A stretch of 64,000 bases of DNA from Aurelia coerulea (Eukaryota > Cnidaria > Scyphozoa > Semaeostomeae > Ulmaridae): the NCBI GenBank assembly GCA_039566865.1, contig CM076962.1, forward strand, positions 8,364,743-8,428,742, written 5' to 3'. Positions 1 through 11,650 of the stretch are shown here, piece after piece. Numbering within the stretch: the stretch's first letter is position 1; each line of letters starts with the position of its first letter. The notes below the pieces were generated by a model that was given only the letters and a program-made list of their open reading frames with translations, ran no database searches and was not told the origin of the DNA. The translations under genes were made by a program, and so were the position numbers.

Positions 1-947
1 TCTGATTATTTTCTTTTGTAGGGGACTTTCTATTCCGAATCCGAATTGGAATAAAAAAACTCCCAAAAGTATCAAATTCGGAGATGAACCTTTGGGTGCG
101 ATTTCCGAATGTTTACACCCGAACAGTCCCAAGGACGTAAAGATAGACCTTAAAAGGGGACCATCGTGGAAGTGCAATCTTCTTTGACCTTTTTGATGAT
201 CTCCCTGCCATCTAAACGTAGAAATGTATTGATGAGGTTTTATTTGTTTTGTCTTTGATTTTGTATTATATGTATTATTTCATTTTCTTTCATTTCATTT
301 TCATTTCATCGTCTCCTTGATACTAATCAAGACCATCATTAGAAAATTAAACGTGCCTTACCCGTATGAATTCTTCTCTTGCATCAAAAGACACGATGAA
401 GTCAGGTGAGAAGCGAGCGCATGCGTCGCCGGTCATCCTTTGACGAGAATTGAGTGCAAGAAAAAAGAAATTAGAGAATGAAGGAGTCACAAATTGCGGG
501 CAAATATGCCTGGATGTCCAAACGACTCATACGTTCCTGTCGATGGCAGAGAAGAATTCCAATCAAACTTTACTTTTTTTTTTTTTATGCTCATAATATT
601 TACAATATATCTAAACTACAAATACAACCTACATACACACAATCACATACGATTACACAACGATGCCACAGGGAGCATGGAATTTCACAACAACCCTGCG
701 GCCATTTAAAATTAACTCAAAGTTTGTCCCAAAATAGACGCCAGGCCAGACATTCAGGAAAATTTCGATGAGTATCGAGATATGCATGAGTAATAGTGAT
801 TGTCGGAGGAGAAAGCCTTACCTGTTACTATTTTGGAACAGACTTTGACAACAAATATAAAAGAAACAAATAACAAGACTATAAAAGAAAAATCACGTAA
901 TGAAAAAAAAAGGGAAACTGTTTGCGAGAGGAAACAATTGCAGCGAT
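1..947. other. AT-rich intergenic or intronic sequence, no gene recognised
   Basis: I see no convincing coding sequence, splice pattern or RNA gene here. Short open stretches near 478-994 are low-complexity and match no family I know. The right end (about 800-947) is probably the 3' UTR of the minus-strand LINE whose coding region stops at 948. Confidence 0.5.
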
Positions 948-3089
948 TTATCGGAAACGTTCTGATGCATGAATGTATTTCAGAGTTGCCTTGATGATTT
1001 CTGTATTCGAGACAATTGGCAGCCTTTCATCGCCATACAACAAAACTCTAAGCATAATTTTGTTAGAAAGGTTTGACAGGCCATGTTGGTGCAATATTGC
1101 ATTGACACTGTTGAGAAGATCACGTCTGCAAACAACATACAAGTGACAGAACAGCAAATAATGTTCCGTATCCTCAATGCCGTCGTTTATTGAGCACATT
1201 GGATCTATTGTATCCTTAAAATTGTGCCTGAACTTGTGGAGATTTAGTTTGCTAAGACCCACACGTAACTGTGTAAGAATTGCTAAACCTTTTGGATCGT
1301 GAATACTGAAAACCGATTTTACAGGGGGACGAATACGAGATGATAATTTGTTCTTGAATGCACTTACTGTGGGTAATGATCTGATTTCAGGATCAAGCAT
1401 GTTCCACTCAGATAGACAATGAGGATAAAAACTTGCACCAAACTGACTGTTCTTGCACAGATTCCCCAACTACGTTGCGTTTGCGATTGCGAAAAGGGTA
1501 AGACGATTCTAGCAAAGGTGGAATTGGCACTCTTGTATAATCTGGTGTTAGGTTGTTAACAAACTTATAAAAATGAACAAGACGCCTACTCCATCGACGG
1601 AGGTTGAGCGATTCCCACCCAAGTTCATCGTAGAGTTTCTCACGTGATGTGCCTTTCCGTGCTCCACTTACCGCTAACGCAGCGGAGTATTGAACGGATT
1701 CGAGCTTTTCCATGTGATTATTCAATGTTATAAGTTGACTGAAATCGCAAGTCTTGTGTGGAATGTGATATATAACATCGCCATAATCCAGATGTGGTCG
1801 AACGTATAGTTTGTACAATTCTATGAGAGTTTGCCGGGGCAGGTACTTGGAAAGAAAGCGTAGCATTCCGATTGCCTTTCTGGATTTGGTAATGGCTGCC
1901 TGGATATGACTAGAGAAAGATAATTTTGTGTCGAGAACAAGCCCTAGGTGTTTGTGCTCACTAACGTTCATAACTGGGGTATCATTGAAAAGGATTACTG
2001 GATGGTCTACTGAGGTCCTTTTCCTCGAGAAGATGACTTCAACTGCTTGCTTAGTCGGATCAGGATTAAAGGACATTCGCCAATTGTGTGCCCATCGCGT
2101 AATGATATCTAGGTCATGGTTCATGTCGAGAGCAGCTCTATTTGGGTCGTGAACAACTGTGAAAAGTGATGTATCATCTGCGAAAAGCTTAACATTGCAC
2201 CTCAGGTTATCTGTCAGATCATTTATGTATATTAAGAAGAATAGGGGACTTAAAATAGAGCCTTGAGGAACACCAGCTGCAATGTTTTCCCACTCTGACA
2301 TTTTGCCATTTAAAACTGTACGTTGTTGCGATCACTAAGAAAGCTTTTGATTAAAAGAAGCAGTTCACCTGATACACCACAACGACGAAGTTTGAAGATA
2401 AGACCTTCGTGCCACACTCTGTCAAATGCTTTGGATATATCTAGATACACTGAGCGAACATCGAGTGGAGGGTTACAATCAAAGGCTTCGAAGATGGTAT
2501 GAACTATTGATAATAATTGGTTTATAGTAGAATCACCAGGGCGAAAACCCGACTGATTAGGGTTTAGTAGATTATTTGATGTCAAGTGTTCATAAAGGGT
2601 ATCAAATATTAGCTTCTCCAGCATTTTCCCAAATATTGGAAGCAGGGATATCGGACGATAATTTGTTTTCAAGTTTTTGTCATTTTTTTTGTGAATTGGT
2701 ACTACATGAGCTCGTTTCCAAATGTCGGCAAAGGTTCCTTGCATCATGCATGCTTCAAAAATCAGTTTAAGAGGTGTTACAAGTGAACAATCACATATCT
2801 TTATCATACGTATTGAAATTTCGTGCCATCCATGGGCCTTGTTGGGATTTAATGACCGAATGATCCGAAGTATCTTGTCCTCTGATATTTGGAAGCAATT
2901 CAACGGAGGAGCACACACTGGCACATCACGTGGGATTTCACTACCAGTATCCAGGGTTGTGCATTGGAGTATGAAATAGTCGTTAAATATTTGCGCCTTC
3001 GCTGTAAAATCTAAGACAAATATGTCGTTTTCTAATAGGGGAGGAATTATTGGGATTTTGCTTTTATTTAGAACTTTATTAATTAAAGA
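948..3089 (-). pseudogene. LINE (family B) reverse transcriptase, downstream half, frameshifted
   Basis: Non-LTR retrotransposon reverse transcriptase read on the minus strand. From 3089 down it shows the EN-RT linker (FNDYFILQ), fingers (NYRPISLLPIFGKMLEK), palm A (YLDISKAFDRVWH), then GVPQGSILSP and the catalytic FADDTSLF box. A one-base indel near 2310 separates fingers/palm from the catalytic box. A second indel near 1465 separates the thumb from a C-terminal Cys/His module (CSINDGIEDTEHYLLFCH). The C-terminus (IKATLKYIHASERF) matches the related copy ending at 42476, so the natural end is present. The upstream endonuclease half is at 3819-4853, separated by a plus-strand insert. Function in a live copy would be target-primed reverse transcription in the nucleus; this copy is dead. 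Confidence 0.85.
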
Positions 3090-3818
3090 CCATGTATATG
3101 AATTTTGACAAGCATATTACTGAATTGTGCGGTAAAATAAACAAAAAAGTGAGTGCATTCTCAAGACTTCGGAACTATCTTGATGATACACAAGCTAAAC
3201 TCTTATGTAATAAAACGGTGTTGGCAAATTTCAATTATTGCCCTTTGATTTGGATGTTCTCTTCTAAAGCTGCAAACAAAGAGATTAATAGAACATATAA
3301 ACGTGCACTAAGGGTGCTCCATAAGGATTATGATGCATCGTTTGATATGTGTCTAAGGAGAGAGGCAGATACAACAATCCACGTCAAAAATCTCCAAAAA
3401 CTGATGTTAGAAGTATTCAAAACTCTGAATTCGTTGAATCCATCATACCTTTGGGATTTTTTCAGTACTAAGCAAGTGGAATACAACCTTAGGATCAAAA
3501 ATTTGGTAAAATTGCCTCAAATAAAAACACACACTTTTGGACTACACTCTGTAACCTTCAGAGGCAGCATCCTTTGGAATGCACTAAGTGACGATATTAA
3601 AACATGTGAAAAAGTGGCAGCTTTCAAAAGGAAAATAAAAACATGGAAGGGGGCAAACTGCAGCTGTAAACTATGTTGTAAATAGGATATTGTATTATAC
3701 TTTATATTATGTAATTATTTTTAGTTGTAGTTGGTTTAAATTAGTTGATGTATTTATTATGCTGATAACTATTGTAAATAACCAACTTTAAAGAATGATA
3801 AAAAATGAAAAAAATACC
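3090..3818 (+). mobile_element. 5'-truncated LINE (family A) inserted into LINE family B
   Basis: An open frame at 3092-3685 encodes only the thumb and C-terminal part of a non-LTR reverse transcriptase (FNYCPLIWMFSSKAANKEIN, then RALRVLHKDYD) and ends in a short cysteine cluster CSCKLC. No palm domain precedes it, so the copy is 5' truncated. An A-rich 3' tail runs to about 3815. ACCA occurs at both borders (3089-3092 and 3816-3819). Removing the insert plus one ACCA rejoins the surrounding minus-strand LINE in frame through a shared Trp codon, which fixes the borders closely. Related family A copies lie at 10733, 20456, 52425 and 59850. Confidence 0.85.
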
Positions 3819-4853
3819 AATAGGACTTGATACCTGTTGTTGGACTAGAAAGTTTACCCCCTATTTTTATGAAATAGTTATTCTTGGCATCCTCAATAAG
3901 CTTTGAACCTTGAGATATCATGTTCTCAATAGCCTCTCGCCTGTCCTCTGGTTGACCATTTTTTATGAATGTGCTATATGCCTTATTCTTTTTACGAATG
4001 AAGTTTTTGATAGACTGTGTTATCCAAGGTGCCTGCCGTGGCCTTACTGTGATTGACTTGTTTGGAATGAAATTAGAGAAGATATTTAGAAGAACATCGT
4101 TAAGTAACTTCACTTTTAGGTTGGGGCAATCGATTTCTGACAATACTTCTCGCCATCGAAACAGTTCCATACTTTTCCTAATTGAACTGATGTCAGCTCG
4201 GTCGTAGAACCAAATTTTTCGACTGAATGGGGGTGGAGCTAAATTATCGATCGATACCTTGCCATGAATAATTTGATGGTGACATTGCTCATACAAAGAA
4301 GGGTGAACACCAGATTCAATGAAAAGATTTGGCTGATCGGTGAAAGTTAAATCGATACAAGACTTGGATTCGCCCATGACGTGCGTTGGCTCAGAAATTA
4401 GTTGTTCGAGTCCAAGATCAGCTGTAAATGGTTCAAAAAGTCTGCCCGCATCATTTTCTAAGTCATTTTCCCACCATTGAGCAGAACGAGCATTGAAATC
4501 CCCGGTTATGATTACACAGTAAGGATTCTCGGCAGCCATCTTGGATACCATTAGGTCAAAATTATTCATGAAATCTTCAAGCTCTGCTTGATTTTGGCTA
4601 GGGCTTCTATAGAGAACAGCAAAGAAGTACTTTTTCCTTTTGATCTGAATTTCGCATACAATGCATTCTGTAAGAGTGTTGAGGTCATTTCGCTCCCTAG
4701 CTTGAAAAGATTCTTTGACATAGAGCCCAACCCCTCCCCGTTTTACGTTTTGAGGATGGTTACTTGTGTGAAAGGAATAGCCATCAAGAGCCAGCTTGGT
4801 TTCATCAACAGTTTCTTCAACAACAAACTTTACTTTATGGGTAAGGGCCGTTT
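3819..4853 (-). pseudogene. LINE (family B) APE-type endonuclease, upstream half
   Basis: Minus-strand frame with apurinic-endonuclease motifs in order: a Gly-rich strand motif (GGVGLYVKES, about 4710-4740), YRSPSQN, the metal-binding IITGDFNARS near 4500, and CIDLTFT. A linker follows that runs into the RT half at 3089 once the nested insert is removed. The first open codon is at about 4853, just after an in-frame TAA. The N-terminal strand normally found in APE domains is missing, so the element is 5' truncated. It would nick genomic DNA to prime reverse transcription. No functional start is visible. Confidence 0.85.
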
Positions 4854-5150
4854 AATTTTCCAGTAGACCATTTCGCAATTTGGAAAAAAGGACTGAGGAG
4901 AGTGTTGCCCGTTCTGAAAGCCTTGGCAACCAGTAGGACGTCTGGGGAATCCCATATTCTCCAGTGGTAAGTGTACACCTCGAGGCTTGCTCGCATCTCT
5001 CTCCAAATTCGAGTTATTTTCGATTTATTTGCAGTTTCCAAGAGTTATGCGATGCCTGTTTAGTATGGTCAGTGTTTTCTTTGAATTATTTAGCCGTTTT
5101 GTCATCTTTTCACTATTTTGTGAATGTATTTTGAACCATCTGATTTCATT
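4854..5150. other. Short spacer between two LINE copies
   Basis: Nothing recognisable. It sits between the 5' truncation point of the minus-strand family B LINE and that of the plus-strand family D LINE. Confidence 0.4.
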
Positions 5151-5412
5151 TCATCCGTTCACTCTAGATCAACATTTGGACTATTCCTTACACCTAAAAG
5201 ACATGTGCAGAAAGATCAATTGTGGCTTACAAATAATGAGACGTGTAAATGCGTACCTCCCCAAAGAAAGTCTGATCCTCCTTGCTAACTCCTTAGTCCT
5301 AAGCCATCTGGATTATTGTTCCCCTATTTTATATAATTTGAACTGCAGTCAGCTTGACATATTGCTGAAGCTACAGAAACAATGTGCTCGCATAATTTTT
5401 GGCTGTGATAGA

Positions 5413-5428
5413 CACGCCCGACAACACC
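5413..5428 (+). repeat. Left terminal inverted repeat of the 2.49-kb transposon
   Basis: CACGCCCGACAACACC, exactly complementary to 7886-7901. The sequences diverge immediately inside. Confidence 0.9.
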
Positions 5429-7885
5429 AAGCCTGAATTCTGACGTCACTTCCGGCCTCTTTTGCAAGAAAGCTGTGGCGCGAAAGTAAAATTTTGTGAT
5501 AAATGGCGTCAGCAGGCGTCCCAAGTGCCCCAAAGCAAAATATCGAGATATAACGCAATAGCTGTATCTTCGCTCTTTCAAGTTCTTTGAGCATTTTGGA
5601 CTCAGAGCTTCTTGGTTTTTCATATTTTTCAAAGGCCGTGGACAACTCTGTTTACAAACTTGGGATTCAGCACAGCAGGTAAGCAGACTTTATCATAAAT
5701 TTAACGTTTTTCCTTTGTTTCATGGAAATTTTGTTGAGAGTTTTGGATTCCTCGATGTCGTTTTGTCCTATTTTGCCACCTTTCGCCAATTGTTGACGAA
5801 ATAAACTTGTCTTTTTCTCGTCTTGAACTTCGGCTTGCAGTTTCAAGAAAATGAACTTTTGTTGGCCTAAATTTAACCAAAATTTTTTCAAACTCCAATA
5901 TTTTCTAAACTAAGACAGGAATTCTCATTTTGGAGATATAACGCAATAGCTGTAAGCATCTAGTTTGTAGGAATGTTGCCTGTTTTGCTGTAGCCTTTGC
6001 CGGTTTCCCACAATTTTCAAAGGCAATTTTTCCTCGAGAGCCATGACCATCTAATCTTCGTTAACTTTACTTGCTTCCTTTCACAAACTTGTCTGCTTTT
6101 TAGTCAGAAAACAAACGTTAACCTTGGTTGAATGTATCACTTTCGAACTTAATCTGATGTTTTCAGAAATGAAAGTATTTTAGAGTACTTGCTAGCTGTT
6201 TTGGCCACCAGAGCAATGAAAATAATAACAAAACTTTGACTTTGCTCTCAGAGAACTTTTCGTCGGGTTTGGCCTAACTGTAAACAAACATAAAGTTGCA
6301 TTGTTGCTTATTTTCTTCAAGACTAATGGGGAAGCTCTGACCTAGAAATAGGAGATTTGCTTACTAAAACAATGTTATCAAGGCTACCTTGTACAAAAAA
6401 TTATCAGCTTTGATTATTTTGCCTATAAAAACGATAGTTTACTGCAATTATTTGCCTTTAAATCTGTTTTCTTTTTCTTGAGCAGGGTATTGTTGCTCTG
6501 ATTTAAGTTTGCAAAGGCATCTCCTATTTTGGTTTGCTGCTCTTTTTTGTACATGCAATTCTCTATGAGACAAAGTGAAATTTGCTATGCAGCAAACAGT
6601 TTTAGTAGGAGGAAATAATATTGTCTCTGTTTTATTTTAGGACCCAAACAGAACAAGATTATCCTTTACCAATCAAGCCCAACCTTGAAGCAGCATTTGA
6701 CAACAACCACAAAAGACTGCAATTCTTGCTTTTTCAATGCCTGATGCCTGAAGACTGATGCAAAACTGATGGAACATGACTGTTGCAAACAAAGCATTCA
6801 ATGAAAAACAATATTATGATATATAAAAAAAATTGAGTAATCCAATAATTGATACTCTGATGATTTTACTCTGATGATAGGAAGATGGTAAGATAATAGC
6901 AATTGAATCATCACAAAATTGAAATTTTAATGCTTCCAATTCTGAAACAGTCTGAAACTTATTCTGAATTTGATCTGCAAAGACAATTGTTTGCAAAGAC
7001 AAAGACAAAGCTCGCCCGTTTCACCCTGTAGGTGAAATGCCATGCTTATTCATGAGTTTCTGAAAATTACCAAAAAGCAGTTATTGCCGTTGTCCATTCA
7101 GAAATAGTCATTGAAATTTCAATAGACAGCATCCTTCCCTATCTTCCTTGTCTGTGAGTTTTTAGAGCCAACAAGAGAAGATTTCCAGACTGCATTGAGT
7201 TGCTCCATCATTGAGAGGAACTTGCCCAGTACAAATAACATATTTTCTATAATTTGCTATCCATTTGTCCATCAAAGACATATGCCATCATAAACAAAAC
7301 GGTTTTAGTTCTTGATCCATAAATATCCGAGTTCTTTCGTTGGAAGCTGCTTCTTCTTGTCTCTTTCTTTCTGGCGGGTTGGAGAATTATTTGAAAACAT
7401 GAAAGCATCTCTTGTCCTTCACTGGCAGTAAAAGGATCGCTAGTGCTCTGCATATTGGTTTATTGCTTCGTTTCCTATCAGAATTAAAGGGTTTTCTTGA
7501 AAGCAAGCAGCAAGCAGACCACGCCGCTTCAAAACAATTTCTACGATCTACGAGATTTTCTAAATGTCATGGCTTTCAAGGCGCTTTTTACTTCAACAAA
7601 GACAATGAATTCGAAAAATTTGCCCAAATACGGATGAAAATCTCTTAAAATAAGACCATCACTCCTGTCAAATTGCGTGGAGTTTACCGGGAAGTTTAAT
7701 TCAAAACGATTTTAGTTTTAAACATTTCTTAGATAAATTCACTACCTTTTAAGATTAAATTAACGCGGAAAAATCACACCGCATCACTGCATGAAACGTT
7801 CAAAGTCGACGAAAATATTCACTTCCGGTCATTTTCCTATACATTTGTATAGGGGCATCAAAGCGAGGCTGAACTCCTCGAGAAA

Positions 7886-7901
7886 GGTGTTGTCGGGCGT
7901 G
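7886..7901 (-). repeat. Right terminal inverted repeat of the 2.49-kb transposon
   Basis: Reverse complement of the left end, followed directly by the second GATAGA copy at 7902-7907. Confidence 0.9.
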
Positions 7902-8484
7902 GATAGAAGAACTCACAGTAAGCCATTATTCATTCAACTTAACTGGCTACCATTGCACCAACGAATTGAATACAACATATGCCTCCTTCTCTACAAAGTC
8001 AACAATAACATTGCACCACCTTACTTGTCTGAAATGTTCGTGAGAACAGCTGAAGTTCACCAACACCGAACAAGAGCTGCCGTCAATAATCACTTTTTCA
8101 AAATTAGAGGAACTGGACATACTTACATAAAATCATTTAGATATTATGGAGCAAAGATTTGGAATTTGTTACCAACTGAAATACGTCACATTGAATCTAT
8201 TGAGAATTTTAAAACAAAATGTAAAGCCTACTTTATGGGCAAAATTAAATCTGACTCTTATGTAAAATATGACTGGTCCTTTTATTGAACTTTTATGCCC
8301 TAAAAGCTTTTTTTGCTGTACATATTGTTATTAGGATTCTAGTGTTAATTTTAGTTTACTGTATTTTACTTTGTGAACCAGGCTGTAAACAAGTTGTTAA
8401 CTTAGCCCTGTCATTCACGTTAAAGAATTTTATACATACATACATACATACATTTGTTTCCCTCGAGCTTGAGGCGGCTTAAGT

Positions 8485-8850
8485 TAGGCCTACTGATCGA
8501 GGAAGCCAAGCGGAGTTACTTCCTTAAGGCTGGGAAAACCTTAGCTAATCCTGGGACTAGTAGCAAACCTACTCGATTTTATAAACACTGTTCTAAACAA
8601 AGTGAAGATTCCCATGATTCTACCTCTTCTAGAAAATGGGTTATTTGTTACAGACTTTGCTGAAAAAGCACAGCTGTTTAATGACTACTTCATCCTTCAA
8701 TATACGACCATTGACACAGGAAGCGAAATTCCTCAAGATGCTCCAGGTGCTACTACTCTGATAAGTGACTTTTTCATCTCTGATGAAAAAATTCTAAAGA
8801 TCATTATGTCATTAAATCCTAACAAAGCACATGGCTATGCTAACGTCATT
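8485..8850 (+). pseudogene. LINE family B fragment (EN-RT linker), plus strand
   Basis: Translates as LLIEEAKRSYFLKAGKTLAN, then after a frameshift near 8590 as IPMILPLLENGLFVTDFAEK, FNDYFILQYTTIDTGSEIPQ and ILKIIMSLNPNKAHG. These align with the linker of the family B element at 948-4853 (TTLDTGSEIPRDVP, RIIRSLNPNKAHGW). Both flanking domains are missing. It starts immediately after the TACA tail of LINE D and ends in an 18-bp tandem duplication that joins it to an unrelated LINE piece. Confidence 0.8.
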
Positions 8851-8871
8851 TGATATGCTAACGTCATTTGG
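8836..8871 (+). repeat. 18-bp tandem duplication at a LINE-LINE junction
   Basis: TATGCTAACGTCATTTG plus one base occurs twice head to tail, at 8836-8853 and 8854-8871. It sits exactly where family B sequence stops and family E sequence starts. Confidence 0.85.
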
Positions 8872-8945
8872 GGGTCCCTCTCCAACACAAAAGTAAAAGC
8901 CCTTCAACGTCTTCAAGACAGAGCACATTCTATTATAGAAAGGCA
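8854..8945 (+). pseudogene. LINE family E scrap (RT thumb)
   Basis: Reads YANVIWGSLSNTKVKALQRL then QDRAHSIIE. This aligns with YANVSWGSLSKTKLDTLQCL in the family E copy near 38160 and with VIWGNLSQTKLHTLQSFQDR near 57240. Only about 30 codons remain. Confidence 0.7.
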
Positions 8946-8949
8946 AAAA

Positions 8950-10732
8950 TCAACCTTTAGATATTTTAATATTTACTTGTTTTATATGATCTTTCCAAGT
9001 TAGGTTTTTATCAATTACACCTAGATATTTTGTTGAATTTCTTTCTGGTAATGGCTCTTTGTCAATGAACAGGTTAAGTGATTTATTAGCAACTTTTTGT
9101 CTGGGATGAATTAGCATAAAATTTGACTTTGATACGTTCAATGACAGTTTATTTGCTCGTAGCCATTCTGAAATTTTGACAAGCTCCTGATTTAAGTCAT
9201 TTTGCAATGTATCAATGTTTTTATGCGAGTGTAAGATACTTGTGTCATCTGCAAACAATAACTGGGATGCTTTATGGATATCGTTGATGTACAATAAAAA
9301 GAGAAGGGGACCAAGGACGCTGCCTTGAGGGACACCGCAACTTATTGTCCTTGTTTCGGATAACTGTTCTCCTATACAAACTTTCTGTTGTCTGTTTGAT
9401 AGATATGAAATAAACCAGTCTTTAGCGGTTCCTCGTATCCCGTAGTACGCTAGTTTTTCAATTAAGATTGTGTGGTTTACAGTATCAAACGCTTTTGAGA
9501 AGTCAAGAAATATGCAACATGAAAAAAGCCGTTTCTCTATATTTTCAATTAATTTGGTATATATATCTAGGACTGCAAGTGATGTTGATTTGTTTTTTGA
9601 AAGCCAAATTGGTGTTCAAAGATAACTTTATGTTTGTCCAAGAAGCTTACTAACCGCTTGTTCATAGCTTTCTCTAGAATTTTACTGAAAATCGGTAGAA
9701 TGGAAATTGGTCTGTAGTTTGTTTCTTCAAGTTTTGATTTTCCTTTGTGTATTGGTGTTACTTTAGCGTACTTTAACTTGTCAGGAAAGACTCCCGTTTG
9801 AAACGAGTTATTTACAATTAGAGAGAAAGGAGTGGCAAGTACCTGCCTTGCCAGTTTTACTAGTTTCGGTGGGATTCCGTAGGAATCATTTGATTTCGTT
9901 TCATCTAGGTTTGCAAGGAAATCATCGATTTCATGACTTGTTACAGGGTTTAGGAAAAAGCTGAAGGGGTTATTAGATTGAAGAAAAGTTGAGAAGTGTG
10001 TATTTGAAGGCTTCATCTTTGTGACTAGTTTGGATGCTATGTTAACAAAGTAATCATTGAAGTGATTGGCAATTAATTCTTTGTTAGATTCGATTTTTCC
10101 TTTAATGCTAAGGCATATATCAACATTTTGCTTCTTAGGCTTACAGATGATGTTGTTTATAGCCGACCAGATCTTTTTCGAATTGTTTTTGAATTTGTTA
10201 AAGTAAGATAGGTAGTAATTTTTTTTACTTTTTCTTATCAGATGGTTTAGTGTATCTCTGTAGTACTTATACTTGTTGTACCATGATTGATCTTTTGTTC
10301 TTAAGAATTTTTTGTAAAGTTTGTTTTTTACGGAAATTGATTTTAAGATGGAGTTGTGGACCCATGGCTTTTGGCGTTGTTTTTGGGATTTTTTAGATAG
10401 TTGCTTTAAAGGGGCATGTTTGTCAATGGCTTGAAGGAGAGCACTTTGAAACAATTCGTATTTTTCATTTGTCGTATTTACACTGTTAATCTTTTCTTCT
10501 AAATTTGATTTGTTGAGATCAGCACAAAAGTTAGGAGCTGAACATTTTTTGAAGTCACGGTGATAGCTTTTGCTTTTGATAGCAGTTTTGATATTTAACT
10601 TTTGTATTAACATGAAATTAGGCATATGATCAGATATTTTGGAAATCAGATTTCCACTGCGAACTTCAAACTCTATTGACTTGAAGAATATGTTATCAAT
10701 AAGTGAGGGTTTATGGCTATTTTCTAGCAAAA
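8950..10732 (-). pseudogene. LINE (family C) endonuclease tail and reverse transcriptase
   Basis: Minus-strand LINE. From 10732 down it shows the end of the APE domain (LIDNIFF, SDHMPNF), a long basic linker (KHAPLKQLSKKSQKQRQKPW), fingers (NYRPISILPIFSKILEK), palm A (FLDFSKAFDTVNH), GVPQGSVLGP and the catalytic FADDTSIL, ending with a KYLGV motif and ITWKDHIKQ-like thumb start near 8960. One frameshift near 9570 splits fingers from palm. The 3' portion (thumb and C-terminus) is lost at 8945 and the 5' portion at 10733, where a plus-strand family A fragment abuts. The close relative at 38985-42300 shows what an almost complete copy looks like. Confidence 0.85.
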
Positions 10733-11130
10733 CTGCTAACAAAGATATAAATAGGGCAAATAAACGTGCCTTGAGGGTTTTGTACGGAGATTACGACTCA
10801 TCATTTGTTCAGCTTTTAGCCAGGGCTGAAAGCATTACAGTTCACCAGAAGAATCTGCACAGTCTTATGATTGAAATTTTTGAGGATATACCTTACAATC
10901 TCCGCACCAAAGAGCTATGCAGCCTTCCCATCAGCACAATCACATGGATATGGACAAAATTCTCTTTCGTTTAGAGGTAATCTCCTGTGGAACACTCTAG
11001 ATGATGAACTAACCCAGAGCTAATACCTTAAGAAGTTTTAAACAGGGGATCAAAGAATGGGATGGCAAAAGATGTAAATGTTTAATTTGTATATAATTTT
11101 GTTATATTGTATATCAACTTTAAATAATGT
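10733..11130 (+). pseudogene. LINE family A 3' fragment with internal deletion
   Basis: Translation gives SSKTANKDINRANKRALRVL then DYDSSFVQLLARAESITVHQ, homologous to the copy at 3092-3685. About 22 residues present in that copy after the EIF motif are deleted, so EIFEDI is followed at once by PYNLRTKELCSLP. The frame then shifts and ends with the family's Cys cluster (CKCLIC, about 11070-11092). An ATGATG-rich tail follows to about 11145. Confidence 0.8.
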
Positions 11131-11650
11131 TATGATGATGATAGTTTACAATATGATCTATGAGCGTGGAGGTACTTTCAGTCTCCCGAGTGGGTTCAGA
11201 TATCAGCTGTTTTAGTCCTAAAGATTGGAATACATCCTTGAGACGTTTAATGTGCCCGGTAACCGGGGATTTTGATCGATTTGAGCCTTCAGTCTCTGTA
11301 CTGAAATCGCAATTGGTATCCCCTAAAAGAATTATCTCCTTTCCCTCTGCTTCAAAGAGATGTAGGACTTGTTCAAGCTTATAGAAAGTTTCGAATTGCT
11401 CGTTGGAAGGCCTATACCGGGAGAGTATTACGAATGGACTAGCGCTCGTGGTGGAGTGATCTGTGCCCATAAGATTTCCATATTTGACTTAGGATATCGT
11501 CCCTAATGTCGCATTTGAAAGTATTCTGACAAAGAAATGCAAGCCCTCCGCCATGTCGATTTCTGTCAAGTCGCCGAAATTCATACCTTTCAATTTGGAA
11601 AAGGTTATCTGATAATTGCTTTTCAAAAAATTTCGAATTAGATCTTATTG
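11131..11650 (-). pseudogene. APE endonuclease fragment of a further LINE
   Basis: Minus-strand motifs RRLDRNRHGGGLAFLCQN (about 11530-11600), then after a frameshift near 11465 VILSRYRPSNEQFE, IILLGDTNCDFS and SLGLKQLISEPTRETESTST with LIDHIV. These are the conserved APE blocks of CR1-like elements. No RT follows on the 3' side, where family A sequence and an ATG-rich tail intervene. Confidence 0.8.

Larger units (their letters stand above)
5413..7901. mobile_element. 2.49-kb DNA transposon, 16-bp TIR, 6-bp TSD, no intact transposase
   Basis: The ends are perfect 16-bp inverted repeats: CACGCCCGACAACACC at 5413-5428 and its complement at 7886-7901. They are flanked by a perfect 6-bp target-site duplication GATAGA (5407-5412 and 7902-7907). 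Excising it restores the frame of the host LINE. The interior is AT-rich, has no long ORF and shows no transposase motif I recognise, so it is probably non-autonomous. The phrase GAGATATAACGCAATAGCTG occurs twice (about 5541 and 5935). A 6-bp TSD is unusual: hAT and P give 8, Harbinger 3, Tc1/mariner 2, Transib 5. Among described superfamilies IS3EU (6 bp) or Dada-like (6-7 bp) would fit; that is inference from TSD length only. Confidence 0.85.
5151..8453 (+). mobile_element. LINE (family D), 5' truncated, split by a DNA transposon
   Basis: Two coding pieces, about 5160-5412 and 7902-8288, belong to one reverse transcriptase C-terminus. The first runs from LDQHLDYSLHLKDMCRKI through LDYCSPILYNLN. 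The second continues with RTHSKPLFIQLNWLPLHQRI and ends FMGKIKSDSYVKYDWSFY. They join exactly in frame when the insert 5413-7901 and one GATAGA copy are removed. The catalytic palm is absent (5' truncation near 5155). The 3' end is a TACA microsatellite at 8432-8453, the tail type seen in CR1/L2-like elements. Confidence 0.85.
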
